Shown here: positions 21,255 to 32,824 of the stretch, one piece after another
Numbering within the stretch: position 1 is the stretch's first letter
How the letters are laid out: every line of letters begins with the position of its first letter
Source of the DNA: Endothia cerciana
Lineage: Eukaryota > Ascomycota > Sordariomycetes > Diaporthales > Cryphonectriaceae
Direction of reading: 5' to 3'
Assembly (NCBI GenBank): GCA_026119935.1
Contig: JALRMH010000005.1
Location: 558,001-622,000, forward strand
Length of the DNA: 64,000 bases
Notes under the pieces: model-generated
Database searches by the model: none
What the model was told of the DNA's origin: nothing
The model's input: only the letters and a program-made list of their open reading frames with translations
Program-made: the position numbers and the translations under genes

Positions 21255-22196
21255 TCACGTCCTGTTCCTCATTACCCAAGCACTAGCTATTGATGTGTCC
21301 TGAGGGAATGGAAGTGTTGTATGCCCTGAGACCACTACAGGCGTCCCGGCCGCCGCCGACAGCATATTTGTCTGGCTCGACATTGGGAGTGGTGCCGCGT
21401 TCACGGCCAATGTAGGTCCAGGTATCACATACGTCGTCAAGGTCTGATAAATGTCAATCAGGATACCTGGACTATCCTCCCGATAAAAATCTGTTGCCAG
21501 AATCCCCGTCGGGTCGGCCCCTGGCGTCGTCGTCTCCGTGGCGTTACCGACACCGCTCGACACCCAGATGTTGAAACACTGCGGATAATTCTGCGCCCCA
21601 TTCGTAGCATTGGCATAGTGCAGCGCGATGATCTCGTGCCGCAGCACATACGGCCCGGGATTCAGTGTTCTCGGTACCTCGATGAGCCAGCTGTTGTTGT
21701 TCGCGATCAGGACCTCCGTGGCCCAGAACCCTGGCGGTCCGCCGCTCTCGTTGAGGAAGACGGGCGCGGAGTCGTCGATCTTGAAGAACTCGAGCTTTGT
21801 TTTGTCGATACTGGCACAACCATCACTGGCATTGGAGTTGGAGGCATCGCACGGAGCTAGGTAGGTCTGCACGGGACCGTTATGGGATAGCGGCCAGCCG
21901 TTCCATTGGAAGTGTATTCTGTCGCCGGGTGCGACTGGTACATGGGCACGTGGGGGGGCACCATCGCGGTGGCAAATGATGTCCGGGGTGGTATAGTTCG
22001 AGGGAGGGACGAAGCCATCATCTGTCGCGGTCTCGAACCACCCGACTGTGTTGGCTGGGTTGCCGGTAGCGCCCAGTTGTGGGATGAAGCCTGGATAGGA
22101 AACGCCGTTGACGAGAATGTAGTCGATATGAGAGTGTGCTGCTGCTCTGACAACCAGAGTGGCAGCAAGGAGGATCCGACCCAGCGACGGTGACAT
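21255..22196 (-). CDS. AA9 lytic polysaccharide monooxygenase
   Basis: Secreted copper enzyme that oxidatively cleaves cellulose or related beta-glucans, using a reductant and O2 or H2O2. Single exon, 313 residues. Seen: a signal peptide of about 20 residues (LLAATLVVRAAA) whose cleavage leaves His21 as the N-terminus (HSHIDYILVNG), the first arm of the histidine brace; His105 in 'PLSHNGPVQTYLAPC', the second copper ligand; second-sphere 'LRHEIIALH' (185-193); and axial Tyr204 within QNYPQC. Several N-glycosylation sequons are visible. The catalytic domain ends near residue 228; the remaining 85 residues form a low-complexity tail without the four-Cys CBM1 seen in some relatives and without an obvious GPI signal. 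Regulation by carbon catabolite repression is usual for the family; no site was verified here. Confidence 0.95.
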   Translation of the reverse strand: MSPSLGRILLAATLVVRAAAHSHIDYILVNGVSYPGFIPQLGATGNPANTVGWFETATDDGFVPPSNYTTPDIICHRDGAPPRAHVPVAPGDRIHFQWNGWPLSHNGPVQTYLAPCDASNSNASDGCASIDKTKLEFFKIDDSAPVFLNESGGPPGFWATEVLIANNNSWLIEVPRTLNPGPYVLRHEIIALHYANATNGAQNYPQCFNIWVSSGVGNATETTTPGADPTGILATDFYREDSPGILIDIYQTLTTYVIPGPTLAVNAAPLPMSSQTNMLSAAAGTPVVVSGHTTLPFPQDTSIASAWVMRNRT

Positions 22197-23390
22197 TGCC
22201 TGTGTCCTCGATGACTATCTTTGGACCAGTGAGGATGAATGTGTCTTCATGCAACGCAGGCACAGTAGGAAAGTTTTGGTATCTGATATGGCGCCTGAGT
22301 TCCTATATAGCAGGTCGCGTATCTACATGATATTTTCAGGGTCTTGTCAAGACGCATGCCATTGAGATCCTGCGGAGTTGTGTGGTACGTGGAACTTAAT
22401 ATCCCCATGTACATGTGCGATGTCTTTGTTTTGGATATATGAAGATCGACAATCTACGGAAGAAAAGCCATGGGTATTCACCCTGCCGAACTAGCCGCTG
22501 AGGCCAAGCGGGTGTATCCAGACACAGTAAAATTTTCAAAATTTTCTCAAATAGCAAGAGAATTATATTTATATATGTATATATATTCACGATAGGTCCC
22601 GATGCGCGGCTACGGTAAGTATGAATGCTCAAGATTCGGATGGTTCACGATCGAAGTAAATAGGGCAGGCTCGGGATATGGCCACGCCGAGCATTTCAGG
22701 TCTCGAAAGTACTTATCTGACAGAATGGCATTTCTGATGGACTACAAAATTCAACAAAAGTTTGTATGGTTCACAGGGCCCCATATAAAGGCGTAGTTTG
22801 AATTAGTGATTTTCCTGGTATGCGGAGGATATGTTGATGGTCTACTTCCGTACAGCCCAACCAGGGTTCGGCGGCGACCGAGTTTTCAATATAGCAGCGG
22901 TTAAATGGATCTCGGAGGATGACCACCGACTGTTTTCACGTCACTTGTTGCTGCAACTCCTCGGTAGCCCTTTGTGTGACAGTCTCAAGTCATGGACGCT
23001 TTTAAGCTTCGAACGTGGGTGGCCAGGTTGGTAAAAAGCAGAGCAGGACATGCGGACAGCAGTAGGTGAAGAATCCCCCTCCTTCCCCCCTCCTTTCAAA
23101 TACAACGGCACTTCTAGTCCTATTCGTTCGAGAAAGGCCACAATGATACTCGACGTCGAGCATAAAGTGAAACGGGTATTGAGGCAAGCATTCGCCCTGA
23201 TTTACCTGGGCGAAGAGACAACGCATTTATAGCATCAGGTGTCCTACGGTTGTCTAGTTGAAATGACAAAGCTGACAGTTACTGTTGTTTCAGGAGACAG
23301 ATAGCACATTGTTTACATGGACAAATCACCTAGGTAAGGATGCCCCAAGCGGGAGATCTTCAAGATAGCAGTGCTATGCGAAGACGAGCA

Positions 23391-23408
23391 AGCCTACCTA
23401 GGTAGGCT
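23391..23408. repeat. 18-bp perfect palindrome around CCTAGG
   Basis: AGCCTACCTAGGTAGGCT equals its own reverse complement. The core TACCTAGGTA also occurs at 19173-19182 and 57151-57160. Confidence 0.85.
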
Positions 23409-23463
23409 GAAGTGAGAGTACAGTTCCAAGCCACACGACACTCGGTAATGAGGCCAAAGCCCA

Positions 23464-23478
23464 CCCCCCCCCCCCCCC
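23464..23478. repeat. Homopolymer, 15 C
   Basis: Uninterrupted run of 15 C in the promoter region of the NiCoT gene. Confidence 0.85.
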
Positions 23479-23937
23479 GCCGGGTGTGGGCACCAAGCAA
23501 AGGGGAAATCCAAAAGAGTAGAATGCTCTGACTCCGTCATAGCTGCTGCCATACACGCACGAACAAATCGCCTGCGAACGTCACTGTAGGTTGGAGATAC
23601 CGTAGATATATCAGATTCATCACCTCGGACTCGTGCTCGCTATGGCGACGTGCTCTAGGCCGCGTTAGTCAGGAGTGTCACGTAAAGCGGGAGGCTTATC
23701 GTCGGCTGCCGCTGTAAATATCCTCGACCCCTCACTTTGGCCACAAAAATTTCACGAGGGCTCACTGACGGAGGACAGATGGGGCAGTTGACCGCAAATC
23801 AACAAGAAAATTAAACAGCCGTGAGGGATAATGATCATGCTTTGAAGACGCCCGTCTGGTTGCGGTCTCGAATTTTGTTCTTTTCTTCCGTGCAACTTTT
23901 ATGAGACCGTTTTGTTTAACTCCAGGACGACTCCAGG

Positions 23938-25201
23938 ATGCCCCACTTCGCCGTCTCCAGCCTGCCTCTCCCGAAGACCCTCCGGGCCCTGCCTCCGGCT
24001 GTCACATGGCAGATCCTTGGTCTCATCGCCGTCAATGTCACCGTCTGGGCCTCGATAGGTGTCGTCCTGCATTACTTCCCAAAGCTGATCTCTTCCGCCG
24101 TCCTGTCCTACACGCTCGGCCTCCGCCATGCGCTGGACGCTGACCATATCAGCGCTATCGACCTCATGACTCGACGTCTTATTGCTTCCGGCCAGCGGCC
24201 AGTGAGCGTCGGCACGTGGTTCAGTCTGGGCCATTCAACCATTGTGGTCATCACTTGTGTGGTGGTCGCTGCCACGAGCGGGGCCCTGAGGGAGCGTTTC
24301 GACGGGTTTCAGAGGGTCGGCAACATCGTTGGCACGAGCGTGAGCGCGACTTTCCTGTTGATTCTCTGTGCCGGGAATACCTGGGTGCTGTTTCGGCTGG
24401 TGAAGAGGTTGAGGCAGCTATTGCGCGAGCAGCACGAGCGAACGCGAGATGGCGGCGAGGGCCCTGCCGAGGATGATGCGGTAGCCGGGCAGCTTAGCCT
24501 CGAGGGCGCGGGATTTCTGGCGAACGTCTTCCGCAAGCTCTTTCGTATCGTGGATCGGCCGTGGAAGATGTATCCTCTGGGGGTCATGTTTGGCTTGGGC
24601 TTCGACACGAGCTCGGAGATCGCCATCTTGGGCATTGCCAGTATCCAGGGGGCATCGGGAACGAGTCTGTGGCTGATATTGATTTTTCCCATCCTCTTCA
24701 CCGGTCAGTCCATAATACCTATCTTGAGCCGGTATCACATACTGACACGAGCAAATAGCTGGCATGTGTCTCCTCGACACTACCGATGGGGCTTTGATGA
24801 TGGCCCTATATACCTCGAAGGCCTTCGCAAGGGATCACATCGCTATTCTCTATTATTCGATCGTCCTGACCGGAATCACGATCATGGTCTCGGCTTTCAT
24901 CGGCATCGTACAGCTTTTGACTCTTGTCCTCAATGTCGCGGAGCCGGAGGGAAGCTTTTGGGATGGTGTCGAAGCCATCGGGGACAATTTCGAGATCATC
25001 GGTGGCAGTATATGTGGTCTCTTCCTCGTCGTCGGCGCGGGCTCGGTCCTCATATACAAGCCGTGGAGGAGGCGAATGGATCGAAGGGATCTCTTGAGTC
25101 GCCAGAATTCGTCTCATGATGCCATGGAAGCTGAGGCGGAGGATGGCGGACGGACCGGGACCGAAGCTGGTACTCATGAGTCAAATGATCAACTCAGATA
25201 G
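23938..25201 (+). CDS. NiCoT-family nickel/cobalt transporter
   Basis: High-affinity Ni2+/Co2+ permease of the membrane, related to fission yeast Nic1; in fungi it supplies nickel for urease. Exons 23938-24703 and 24759-25201 give 1209 bases and 402 residues; the 55-bp intron has an ACTGACAC branch point. Seen: eight or so hydrophobic helices; the helix II signature RHALDADHISAID (63-75), the metal-selectivity motif; SLGHST (96-101); LGFDTSSE (220-227); and LFTAGMCLLDTTDG formed across the splice junction (253-266). The cytosolic loop between helices IV and V is charged (RDGGEGPAEDD). The tail is hydrophilic with many acidic residues. An unspliced reading continues out of frame to 25119 and should be ignored. 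Preference between Ni and Co cannot be read. Confidence 0.95.
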
Positions 25202-25510
25202 ATCTGTCCGCAGCGACCCTCTAAAATTCGGGACCATGAGTACATTTCAAAGAAACCATTAAGAACACAACTGTTCTCGAGTGATGCTCTCTGAACGTCA
25301 GCCATTGCATCTGGCTGTCATCGTCATATTCGTACTGCTGCTGCTCTGGTCGTCAAATCCACTAATGGTCTCATCAAGTAATCTGATGCCCGTGCCACTG
25401 ATTGCATTTCTGAGCTGTAGTAGTATTTCATTATCGAATAGAGTAGGCTTCGTAGTTACTGTTTTCATTTATGAGCGCGGCAATCACTGACCGCATTCCT
25501 GAAGGCCCCT
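25202..25510. other. Short convergent intergenic region
   Basis: 3' ends of the NiCoT gene (+) and the surface protein gene (-) face each other across about 310 bases. Nothing else seen. Confidence 0.6.
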
Positions 25511-26806
25511 TCAGATCCATGGTTTATCCGTGATAGGATCCACCCACCCTCCCGTTGTATACTCTGGTGGTACTGGTCTGATCGTCACAGACCCCCTCTC
25601 AGGAATCGTCTCCAGGTGTGTTGAATCTGCCTCGGCGAGATCCACCATCTCATCGCCCGGCAGCTCGAACGGCCCCTCCTGTACTGGTCCTTCGTGCGCC
25701 CAAGCCGAGCTCATTGTGCCCGACCCCGTGATTTGGCGTGATAATGTTGACGAAAGCGTCGTCGCTGGTCCGACTGTGCTTGTTCCGCTGTCGTATGCTC
25801 CCAATGTATTTGATTGTGCCATTGCGGACAAGGGTGAAGGACACCACGAGCCCATAGTTCCCACTCCATGTGATACCGGTGACGGCCACTGTGTCAAGTG
25901 GTCCTGCCCGGTGGTGTCAGTGTCGGGCAATTCGCACGGCTGTCGATGGCTGGGCAGCTCGCTCGGTGACGCCGGTGTGCCACGCCCGGCCGTCTGCGAC
26001 CGCGACCGCCAAACCTGTGGCGATGCAGGACCGGGATGTGACGGTGTCGGTGGCATCACGCTCGCTCCAAGACCGTCCGCCTCATTACCTAGTCCTGCCG
26101 GACTCCTGATCGCCGGCGTCATCTCTCCCAGAACCAGCAGAGACTTGTCGTTGCCCCTGTCCCAGCCTCCATTGCGCCCTGCCATTAGAGCTTCCCGCAG
26201 TTCTTTCTTGTCCATTCTCCGTTTCTTGAGCATGAAAAACATGCACGCCACACAGGCGATAGCCAGGGCGCCTGCGACGCTCGATGTGATGGCGCCTATT
26301 TTTGCGCTTGCTGTCATCCCCTGTGATGAGCTTGGACTTGCGGAGGCGCCCGTGGCCGTCGTGGCTATACTCGCGATGTGCGAGCTCGTGCTCGTCGTGG
26401 TAAAGGTCGTCAGGATCCCCGCACTCGTCGTCGTGATGGTGCTCGTTACCGTCACCGTCGCGCCATTCGAAACCCTGAACCAGTCCGCCTCAGATACGGT
26501 CAGGGGCGTCTTTGTGTCCGAGCAATTCTCTTGCAAGAGCTCGTACACTTGGGTCGATACGTTGCCGCCCTGATCCCCAATACATGCCGCCGCGTTGAGA
26601 ACGAAATCCCCCGTGTTGCTGCACAGGCATTGGTTTGCTGCTGCCACTGTGTCCCCGGTGCAGGCCGCGTCGCTCGCTGCGACTTCTAGACATGTCCTCG
26701 TCGATGCTGGGTAGGCTGAGAAGTCGATGTCTGATGAGCATTGTGCCGGCGTTGTCAAAAGGAGGATGCAAGAGAGAACCGACGAGAGGAGGGTATGGAG
26801 CCTCAT
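25511..26806 (-). CDS. Single-pass membrane protein with Cys-rich ectodomain and Ser/Thr stalk
   Basis: Single-exon gene, 431 residues, no firm family. Seen in order: a signal peptide (1-23, LLSSVLSCILLLTTPAQC); an ectodomain with cysteines at 39, 49, 60, 62, 75 and 95; a Thr/Ser-rich stalk (115-165); one transmembrane helix at about 170-193 followed by the basic stop-transfer KKRR; and a cytoplasmic tail of about 235 residues rich in Pro, Ser, Gly and Thr. This topology is shared by fungal surface sensors (Wsc/Mid2-like) and some CFEM-domain proteins. The Cys pattern recalls CFEM (eight Cys) but only six are present in the ectodomain, so I do not call CFEM. Likely site is the plasma membrane with the ectodomain in the wall. 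Confidence 0.8.
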   Translation of the reverse strand: MRLHTLLSSVLSCILLLTTPAQCSSDIDFSAYPASTRTCLEVAASDAACTGDTVAAANQCLCSNTGDFVLNAAACIGDQGGNVSTQVYELLQENCSDTKTPLTVSEADWFRVSNGATVTVTSTITTTSAGILTTFTTTSTSSHIASIATTATGASASPSSSQGMTASAKIGAITSSVAGALAIACVACMFFMLKKRRMDKKELREALMAGRNGGWDRGNDKSLLVLGEMTPAIRSPAGLGNEADGLGASVMPPTPSHPGPASPQVWRSRSQTAGRGTPASPSELPSHRQPCELPDTDTTGQDHLTQWPSPVSHGVGTMGSWCPSPLSAMAQSNTLGAYDSGTSTVGPATTLSSTLSRQITGSGTMSSAWAHEGPVQEGPFELPGDEMVDLAEADSTHLETIPERGSVTIRPVPPEYTTGGWVDPITDKPWI

Positions 26807-28738
26807 CTTGACCCCTAATGGTCCCGCAACGTCGTTGTCACACTCCAGCTGAGGTTCTTGTGCAGCCCTGCAGTAGCGAATACCATGTGTTCCGATGTCA
26901 TCTGGAGTATTCTTGGAACCCAGCCGCTGACACGCTCACTTGCAATTAGACATTCCGATACTGAGAATATAAACGAGTTATGCTTAATCGAGGGAGAAAA
27001 AAATTGACAAGAAACATTGGCAGGAGGGTCGTGGCCAGAAACGCGGGGATATTGAGGACGGGATCCGCATAAACCGTCGAGGCATGGATATCACCGGGGA
27101 ACCCGTGGACGAGCCCACGCCCAACAGAGAGGCCTCGTGGACCAGACGATTTAGCGTACCGAAGAAGAAGAACACACAAGGAGGACTTGACGTCAAGCTT
27201 TCTCCTGAAGCATCACTTGACTGGGAAATGCGCCAGGGGGCGGAGGCGTCGATACGGGTTGGCAGGCCCAGTCGCAACCTTGGAAAACGCTCCGCTGACA
27301 TAGCCTTCATGAGCCCCTTCTTGTCGAGCGCGGCCACGAGTCATCGGACGGCATTCAGGGCGCAAAGTGTGCTGCAGTGCGCCCGCGGCTCTTCTCCCTG
27401 TTTCTGTCAAACATGAGACGTTTCGATCGTCCTCGAATAGGGTGAGACGTGGTGTGGAGTCCCTCCAGGGCTGCTTCATGCGCAAGCACTGCCGCTGTCT
27501 GCGCCGCAGCGATCAGCCTACACGAGAGTTCAGACGAATTCAGGGGAGTACATAATTGTCCGAACCTTGGCCGAACAGATTCGACGAACTGCTGGGATTA
27601 TCCGCAACTAAATTGACATGACGGCATGGTTTGGTCTCTAGGATGATTATCAAGTTCGAAGGCTGGAGGAGGACGTGATCAGAAAGGTGGAATCCAAAGT
27701 GCTCACATCGCCAACCCTGGGGTCGCCCGCAATGAGGCTAGCTCGTGGAAGTCGGATCGACAGGGTCCACTTACACCAGAAGTCAGTCAGAGGTACCATG
27801 AGTCGGATATATTGCCGAGGATAACTCTGCCCACCTGTCTAGGACGAAACAGTGAGTTGACGACGACCGCACTGGAGAAAAGTGGGCCGGCCGCTTGAAT
27901 TTCCCAACGGAGGATCAGCTTGTCGATCAACACTATGGCGGGCGATAGCCGTGATGCGCAGACGGATCTTCTTGGCCAGATGTCCCCTATCTTGGGATGA
28001 CAGAGAGCTTCATCCCCCCCCTATCCCTCTTCATTTTCGAGTTCATTCTCTTGCCGAAAGACTGGTGCATAATGAGGTTCGGACCTTCGTAGGCATACAG
28101 TATGGTTGGCTTGAGAAACCTTGGGCTTGCTACGACAGCCATACCATCATCACAGGGTAGGAGAGAACATTGCTTGCACTTAAGAAATTTAAAAAAAGAA
28201 AAAAAGAAAAAAAAAGAGAGGAAAGGAAAAGAAAAACCTCACTGAGATACTGTTTCGAAAGATGAGAGCATCGTATGGCGAAAATGTACACAGCACGGAG
28301 AAACAAAACTGACCAAGAAATAGAACCAATATATTGAACCCCATCGATAAAACCCAGATAAAGCATCGTTCCTCTGCCAGCCCATGTCGGATGAATTGCA
28401 GGTGGCCGGAGACTGTCTTCAACTGACTTCGGTGTCTTGCCCACCACGTATCACTGAGCCTCAGACACTAGGTATCTACTGAGTCCATAATCATGCAAAG
28501 AGCAGGAGCTTTCGATGGCAGCAGTTTATTCTTCGTGTATCAAAAAGAAAGGTATGATAGTTTGTCGATCCTGGAGCATGGTTCTCGCGACTCGCCTTGA
28601 AGCTAACTCGGCAGGTTTCAGCGCATCCACATCACACTTCAACTTTGGCCCAGATGCCGCATATCAAGACTCAGAATCTTGATAACTCTCCCATCGACCC
28701 AAGACCAGGTAGGTGCCTAGCAATTCGAATCGCCTCGG

Positions 28739-29387
28739 TTACGGTTGGATGAGCATGTTCTCCAGCTTATTAACAACAAGTATCCAACCGACACGCAATG
28801 GACGGACCTGAATTGGTAAATTACCGGCGAATTCCGCTTCGAGCCAGGGAGGTATGAAGGGCTTGAAATCATAGACAAGCTCGGTCTTTACATCCATTCC
28901 ATATGGGGTCGAATGTACCAGATCGAGCCGCCTTTCTTCGGCCAATTCGGTAATTACGAGTTTCTGGGTGTCTTCCTCACGATAGCACAGTCCGGTGGTC
29001 GTTTGTAAATCTCGCGCGATGAGGGGATTACAGAGTTTTTGGTTGAATTCCACGCAAGTTCCGCACGCGTCGGGAGATGGCACGGCACCCCCGGTTCATA
29101 GACGGTCTACATAAGTTCCATTTTTGACGCCTACTAAACAAGCCATATACTAAGGCTGAGTGAAAGGTAAGGATGACTATTATAAGCAGATATCAACGAC
29201 TCACATTCCAGAAGACTGATCCTGACGCATCTATAGACGCATTCGTAGTGTCACCGCGTCCCTTGAGCCAACTCGAGGCCAGGAATCGATTGATCTGAGC
29301 ATGATATCTATGTACATACTGCACCCTGAGCCGTCTATACAGTTCGAAGCACCGCGGCAAGGCTTCTCTTTTCTTCAGCAGCGTCAC
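28739..29387 (-). other. Possible unrecognised or decayed gene
   Basis: Two minus-strand open segments. 29387-29193 reads '...RCFELYRRLRVQYVHRYHAQ' then 'INRFLASSWLKG' and ends at a good GTGAGT donor; about 45 bp later there is a TTTCACTCAG acceptor, but splicing there gives an immediate stop. 29083-28739 reads 114 codons with 'VYDFKPFIPPWLEAEFAGN' and a hydrophobic end. The composition looks protein-like, but the segments do not join in frame and no domain is known to me. Confidence 0.25.
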
Positions 29388-30297
29388 AAATTTGCAGAAT
29401 AGTCAGTATGTGTACTTTACCAGGCGGTTTGATGGACAGGATGAGAGGATGAGAGAGGAGCAGGAGCAGGAGCAGGTTTTTGAAGATTAATCTCGAGTTC
29501 ACATGCCTAATTTGAGATTTACAGACGCTCGTGTCAGCGCACTCGCGTCTAAAATTGTTCTTTGACGCCCTCTGTAACTTCAACAACCTCCCCTGGCACA
29601 GTCCGTCGAGTTGCGCCTGGCCATCTGCCTGAGTTGGTCAAGCGTCACCCCCCAGCGTCTAAAGAATGCCCATCATAGAGCTGTTGCACGGTTACTGATT
29701 ACATGCTCGACATATGCTGCAACAGCGGGCTCAATAGATGCGGCCCATTCTAAGTATCCTCAGGTTGTGGAAGTAGGTCTGGTTGATGTCACATCGTGAG
29801 ATGAAACAACAGTACGCTGGCTGCATACACAGCCTGACGGAGTAGCACTTCCGCTGACATTCTAAGACCCACGGAAGGGAATGAACCAGCGCTAAGGAAC
29901 TAGTTACAAGTGCAGGGAAAATGTCTGACCAGAGAGAGGTCTTCAAGATCATTCATGGATTCCAGCATCTATGTGTTTGGAGGGCCTAGAGGTGCCCAAA
30001 AGACTGTCCAACGATAGGAAATTTTCATAAAGTTCTCTTTTCTTGCGGCGGTGGATACCGAGAGCAGTTGAATACGCTTCAGTGGAGGATAAATGAGTCA
30101 ATTAGCCCAAGTAGTCATCACTAACAAAGTTGCTTCATGTCACACTTCAGTGACGACCCAATCATATGTACCCCCACCCCCCGTCTTCCTGATCCATATC
30201 CTTGACTGCCCAGCTTTCACGCCGCTCATCATTGGTCCTTGAGGAGGTCCTTGCTGGTCTGAAGAAGACTTTGTTGCTTATGCAGAAGGCTGTTATT

Positions 30298-30369
30298 GCG
30301 GAGGAGGTGAGGGAGGCGGCGAATCAGGTCGTGGCCGAGGAGGTGAGGGAGGTGGTGAGCCATCAGGCG
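30298..30369 (+). repeat. Two-unit 36-bp repeat, in coding phase
   Basis: Units 30298-30333 and 30334-30369 both encode AEEVREx-type dodecapeptides (AEEVREAANQ.. and AEEVREVVSHQ..) inside a 78-codon frame (30202-30438). Helical and charged in character. Whether the frame is expressed is unknown. Confidence 0.55.
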
Positions 30370-32806
30370 GCGTTGGAGGGGGGTCCGGGGACAACACGTC
30401 CCCGATATGCATCTCTTGGCGGGATCTATCGACCATAGTGACAAACTAGTGATGGTTTATTGAGGAGACTGTGGTTTGTTGTTCTCTCTAGGATGCACTG
30501 TTGACCATCTTGGTACGATAATTAGCGAGATGCGTGTAGTAGCTTCGGCTTTGCTGATCGCACCTTAATTTATCGATGTCTGTGTTGCCACAGGAGGCAA
30601 GTTCTTTCGAGCATGCTGCTTCTATCAAGACATTAATTAAAGACGTGGCATCTCTGAATCTCTCATGGCTTGTGAAATTTGGTGTTTGTGACACGTAGCA
30701 ATCATTAGTGACCTTCTGCGCAGCTCACACTCCAGACTGGCAGTCAGTATCCACAACTGACTGCTCGACAGACATTCATCACGGGTGTGACAGATTACGA
30801 AGTCCCCGTGTTCCATTATTTCCCAGGTGTTCAAGGTCCAAACCTAGAGACCTGAGAAGTGTTGGGAAATTTGTCACTGTAAGAAATCGGACGACCACAT
30901 TATGAAGTGGTCTGGAGGGCAAAGATGCATATCATACGTAATCCTGTGGGTTGTGAACGTCTAACAAATACAAGTTACATCCATGGGACCTTATGCGCAC
31001 GCAGGTGATCCACACTATAGGGTCAGACTACGGGCTCATCCATAATCCTAAATTTTTTTTTTAATTTTTTTTTTTAATTTTTAGGAATGGCAAGAACCTG
31101 GATGCCTTGAGCTTCTAGAATCGGCTTAAATGTCATGACTCGATCTGGCCTATTGACATGAGGCCGGCCAACGCAAATAGTGAAAGGTACCTCATGCGGA
31201 ACTCAGGTATGAGAGTGATGCAATTATCATCAAGAACTTGACCGCCCCCAGTGCAGACCTCATCTAAGATGCTGCATATCTCGTGTACGAAAGATACCAA
31301 AGTGCTCAGGTCAACGATTGCGGCGAGACCCGTGGCCATCAGCGAGGCTGATGAAGGGCCGGTTCAGTGCCCGTGATAACTCTTGAAAGTAGTAGGGCCC
31401 ACTCCATGGGAATATCCAGGGCATGATATGATTTTTTTCTCGACAAGAATGCATTTGTGTAGTATGACAGAACAAATTCATTGTATGGATCATGGACTTG
31501 GTGGACACTTCGTAGGATCTCATGCTCTCTCAGGTGATTAATTTTCAGGCCAGTCCTATGATTAAGGTTATCATAGGGGTGAATATGTCTCTAGGCCCTT
31601 TTACTGTCCCGCCCCCACGGGCCTGGAATTAGCGAGTCTTGGAATGTATTATATAAGCTATTAACCCCTTCGCGAATTTGGACCGACGCGAGGTTGAAAA
31701 ATGGCGCCGCATGTGCTTGCCGACATCGTCCGCGGGTAGCGGCCATGGTTAGGCAGAGACCGTTGTTCACATCCTCGCACGCGCACAGGTGGTGAGAAGC
31801 TCCGGGGAATCCGATTAGCGCCGGTAACGGGGCTCAAGTTCCGAGTCAGCGCGGAGCCGATCGCCAGTTTGGGGGTGTTACGAATCGTGCTTAGATCCCT
31901 TCTAGGTTCTCTCTAGTCCCGGCGCCGTCAAGGGACAGGTCTGGAGTCGGGGGCATTCACCATGCAAGGACTGGAGACATGAAGCTGTGAGTCGGCCAGG
32001 TGGTATGGGTTCAATTGCGAAAAGCCGAAGGGGGGATACATGCTGACCCATGCGACCTGAATGGTGAGTGTCCTCGCATGGCGTTCCGGGGATGCACACG
32101 CGTGATGCCACGGTGTGATGTGGCTGCAGGACACACTCGACCTGCTCCGCGATAGGGGTTGAGATGCTGGGATCTACGAGGCTGCAGGAGATGATATTGG
32201 TGATAGGCCCGGTGGCCAGCCAGCGAGGTGGGTGGTACATACAATACAGCACGAACAGTAGGCCCGGACTGTGGAGATGCGGTGAGTTGGGCTCGGTAGC
32301 GAAGATGCACGGCCAAGTGAAGGAACGGCCATAGAACGCTCTCGACGGACGGCCTACGCGCTGATTAACCCCGTCCAGCTTCCAGCTGGGGAAGCCCTTC
32401 CTTCGTATGCTTGGATAGTGGTTGGCAACACGACGTTGACAACTGGCCCCCCTCCCCTCCGCCGCGGGCAAAACAGCCTTACCGGCACGTCCACTGAGGC
32501 CAGGGGGGTCCGAAGCCCCCGACATAATACCATCGAACGGCTGCAGCTTCAAGATCGGACCCCAACCTCGGAATGATCTAGGCCATCCCTACCTGCTATG
32601 GTAGACCTACGCGTATGCTGGTACCTGGTCCGCCTCACGAAGATATCTCGGTTCGAAAGAGGGACGTGGCAGAGCCTGATTCACGATCGGCGCTGCTAGC
32701 AACCGGCGTCCTGAGGACAGGCATTTTCATGGGCTATGCACTTTCAGGGCGAGGTTGGGGTCCCGGGAGGGGATTTAGTACTATGGTAGATGTCCATGCT
32801 TGATAT

Positions 32807-32824
32807 GTACTCCGTACGGAGTAC
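32807..32824. repeat. 18-bp perfect palindrome TACTCCGTA/TACGGAGTA
   Basis: GTACTCCGTACGGAGTAC equals its own reverse complement. A half copy, TACGGAGTAC, occurs at about 34040-34049 upstream of the calpain gene. Confidence 0.8.

Larger units (their letters stand above)
22197..23937. other. Divergent intergenic region between AA9 and NiCoT genes
   Basis: About 1.7 kb containing the promoters of two divergently transcribed genes. A/T-rich at 22550-22590. An 18-bp perfect palindrome lies at 23391-23408, and a run of 15 C at 23464-23478. No gene supported. Confidence 0.55.

Noticed and set aside
25530..26573. 347-codon plus-strand frame opposite the surface protein
   Set aside because: No signal peptide or domain; the opposite strand has signal peptide, Cys-rich ectodomain, stalk and TM helix.
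25530..26806. Calling the surface protein a CFEM protein
   Set aside because: Only six ectodomain cysteines are visible, against eight in CFEM, and the spacing does not fit.
27084..27416. 110-codon plus-strand frame from an ATG
   Set aside because: Hydrophilic but without domain, splice-consistent extension or neighbours that support it.
31902..32552. 216-codon minus-strand frame
   Set aside because: No domain, irregular composition, no homologous feel; left as unsupported.
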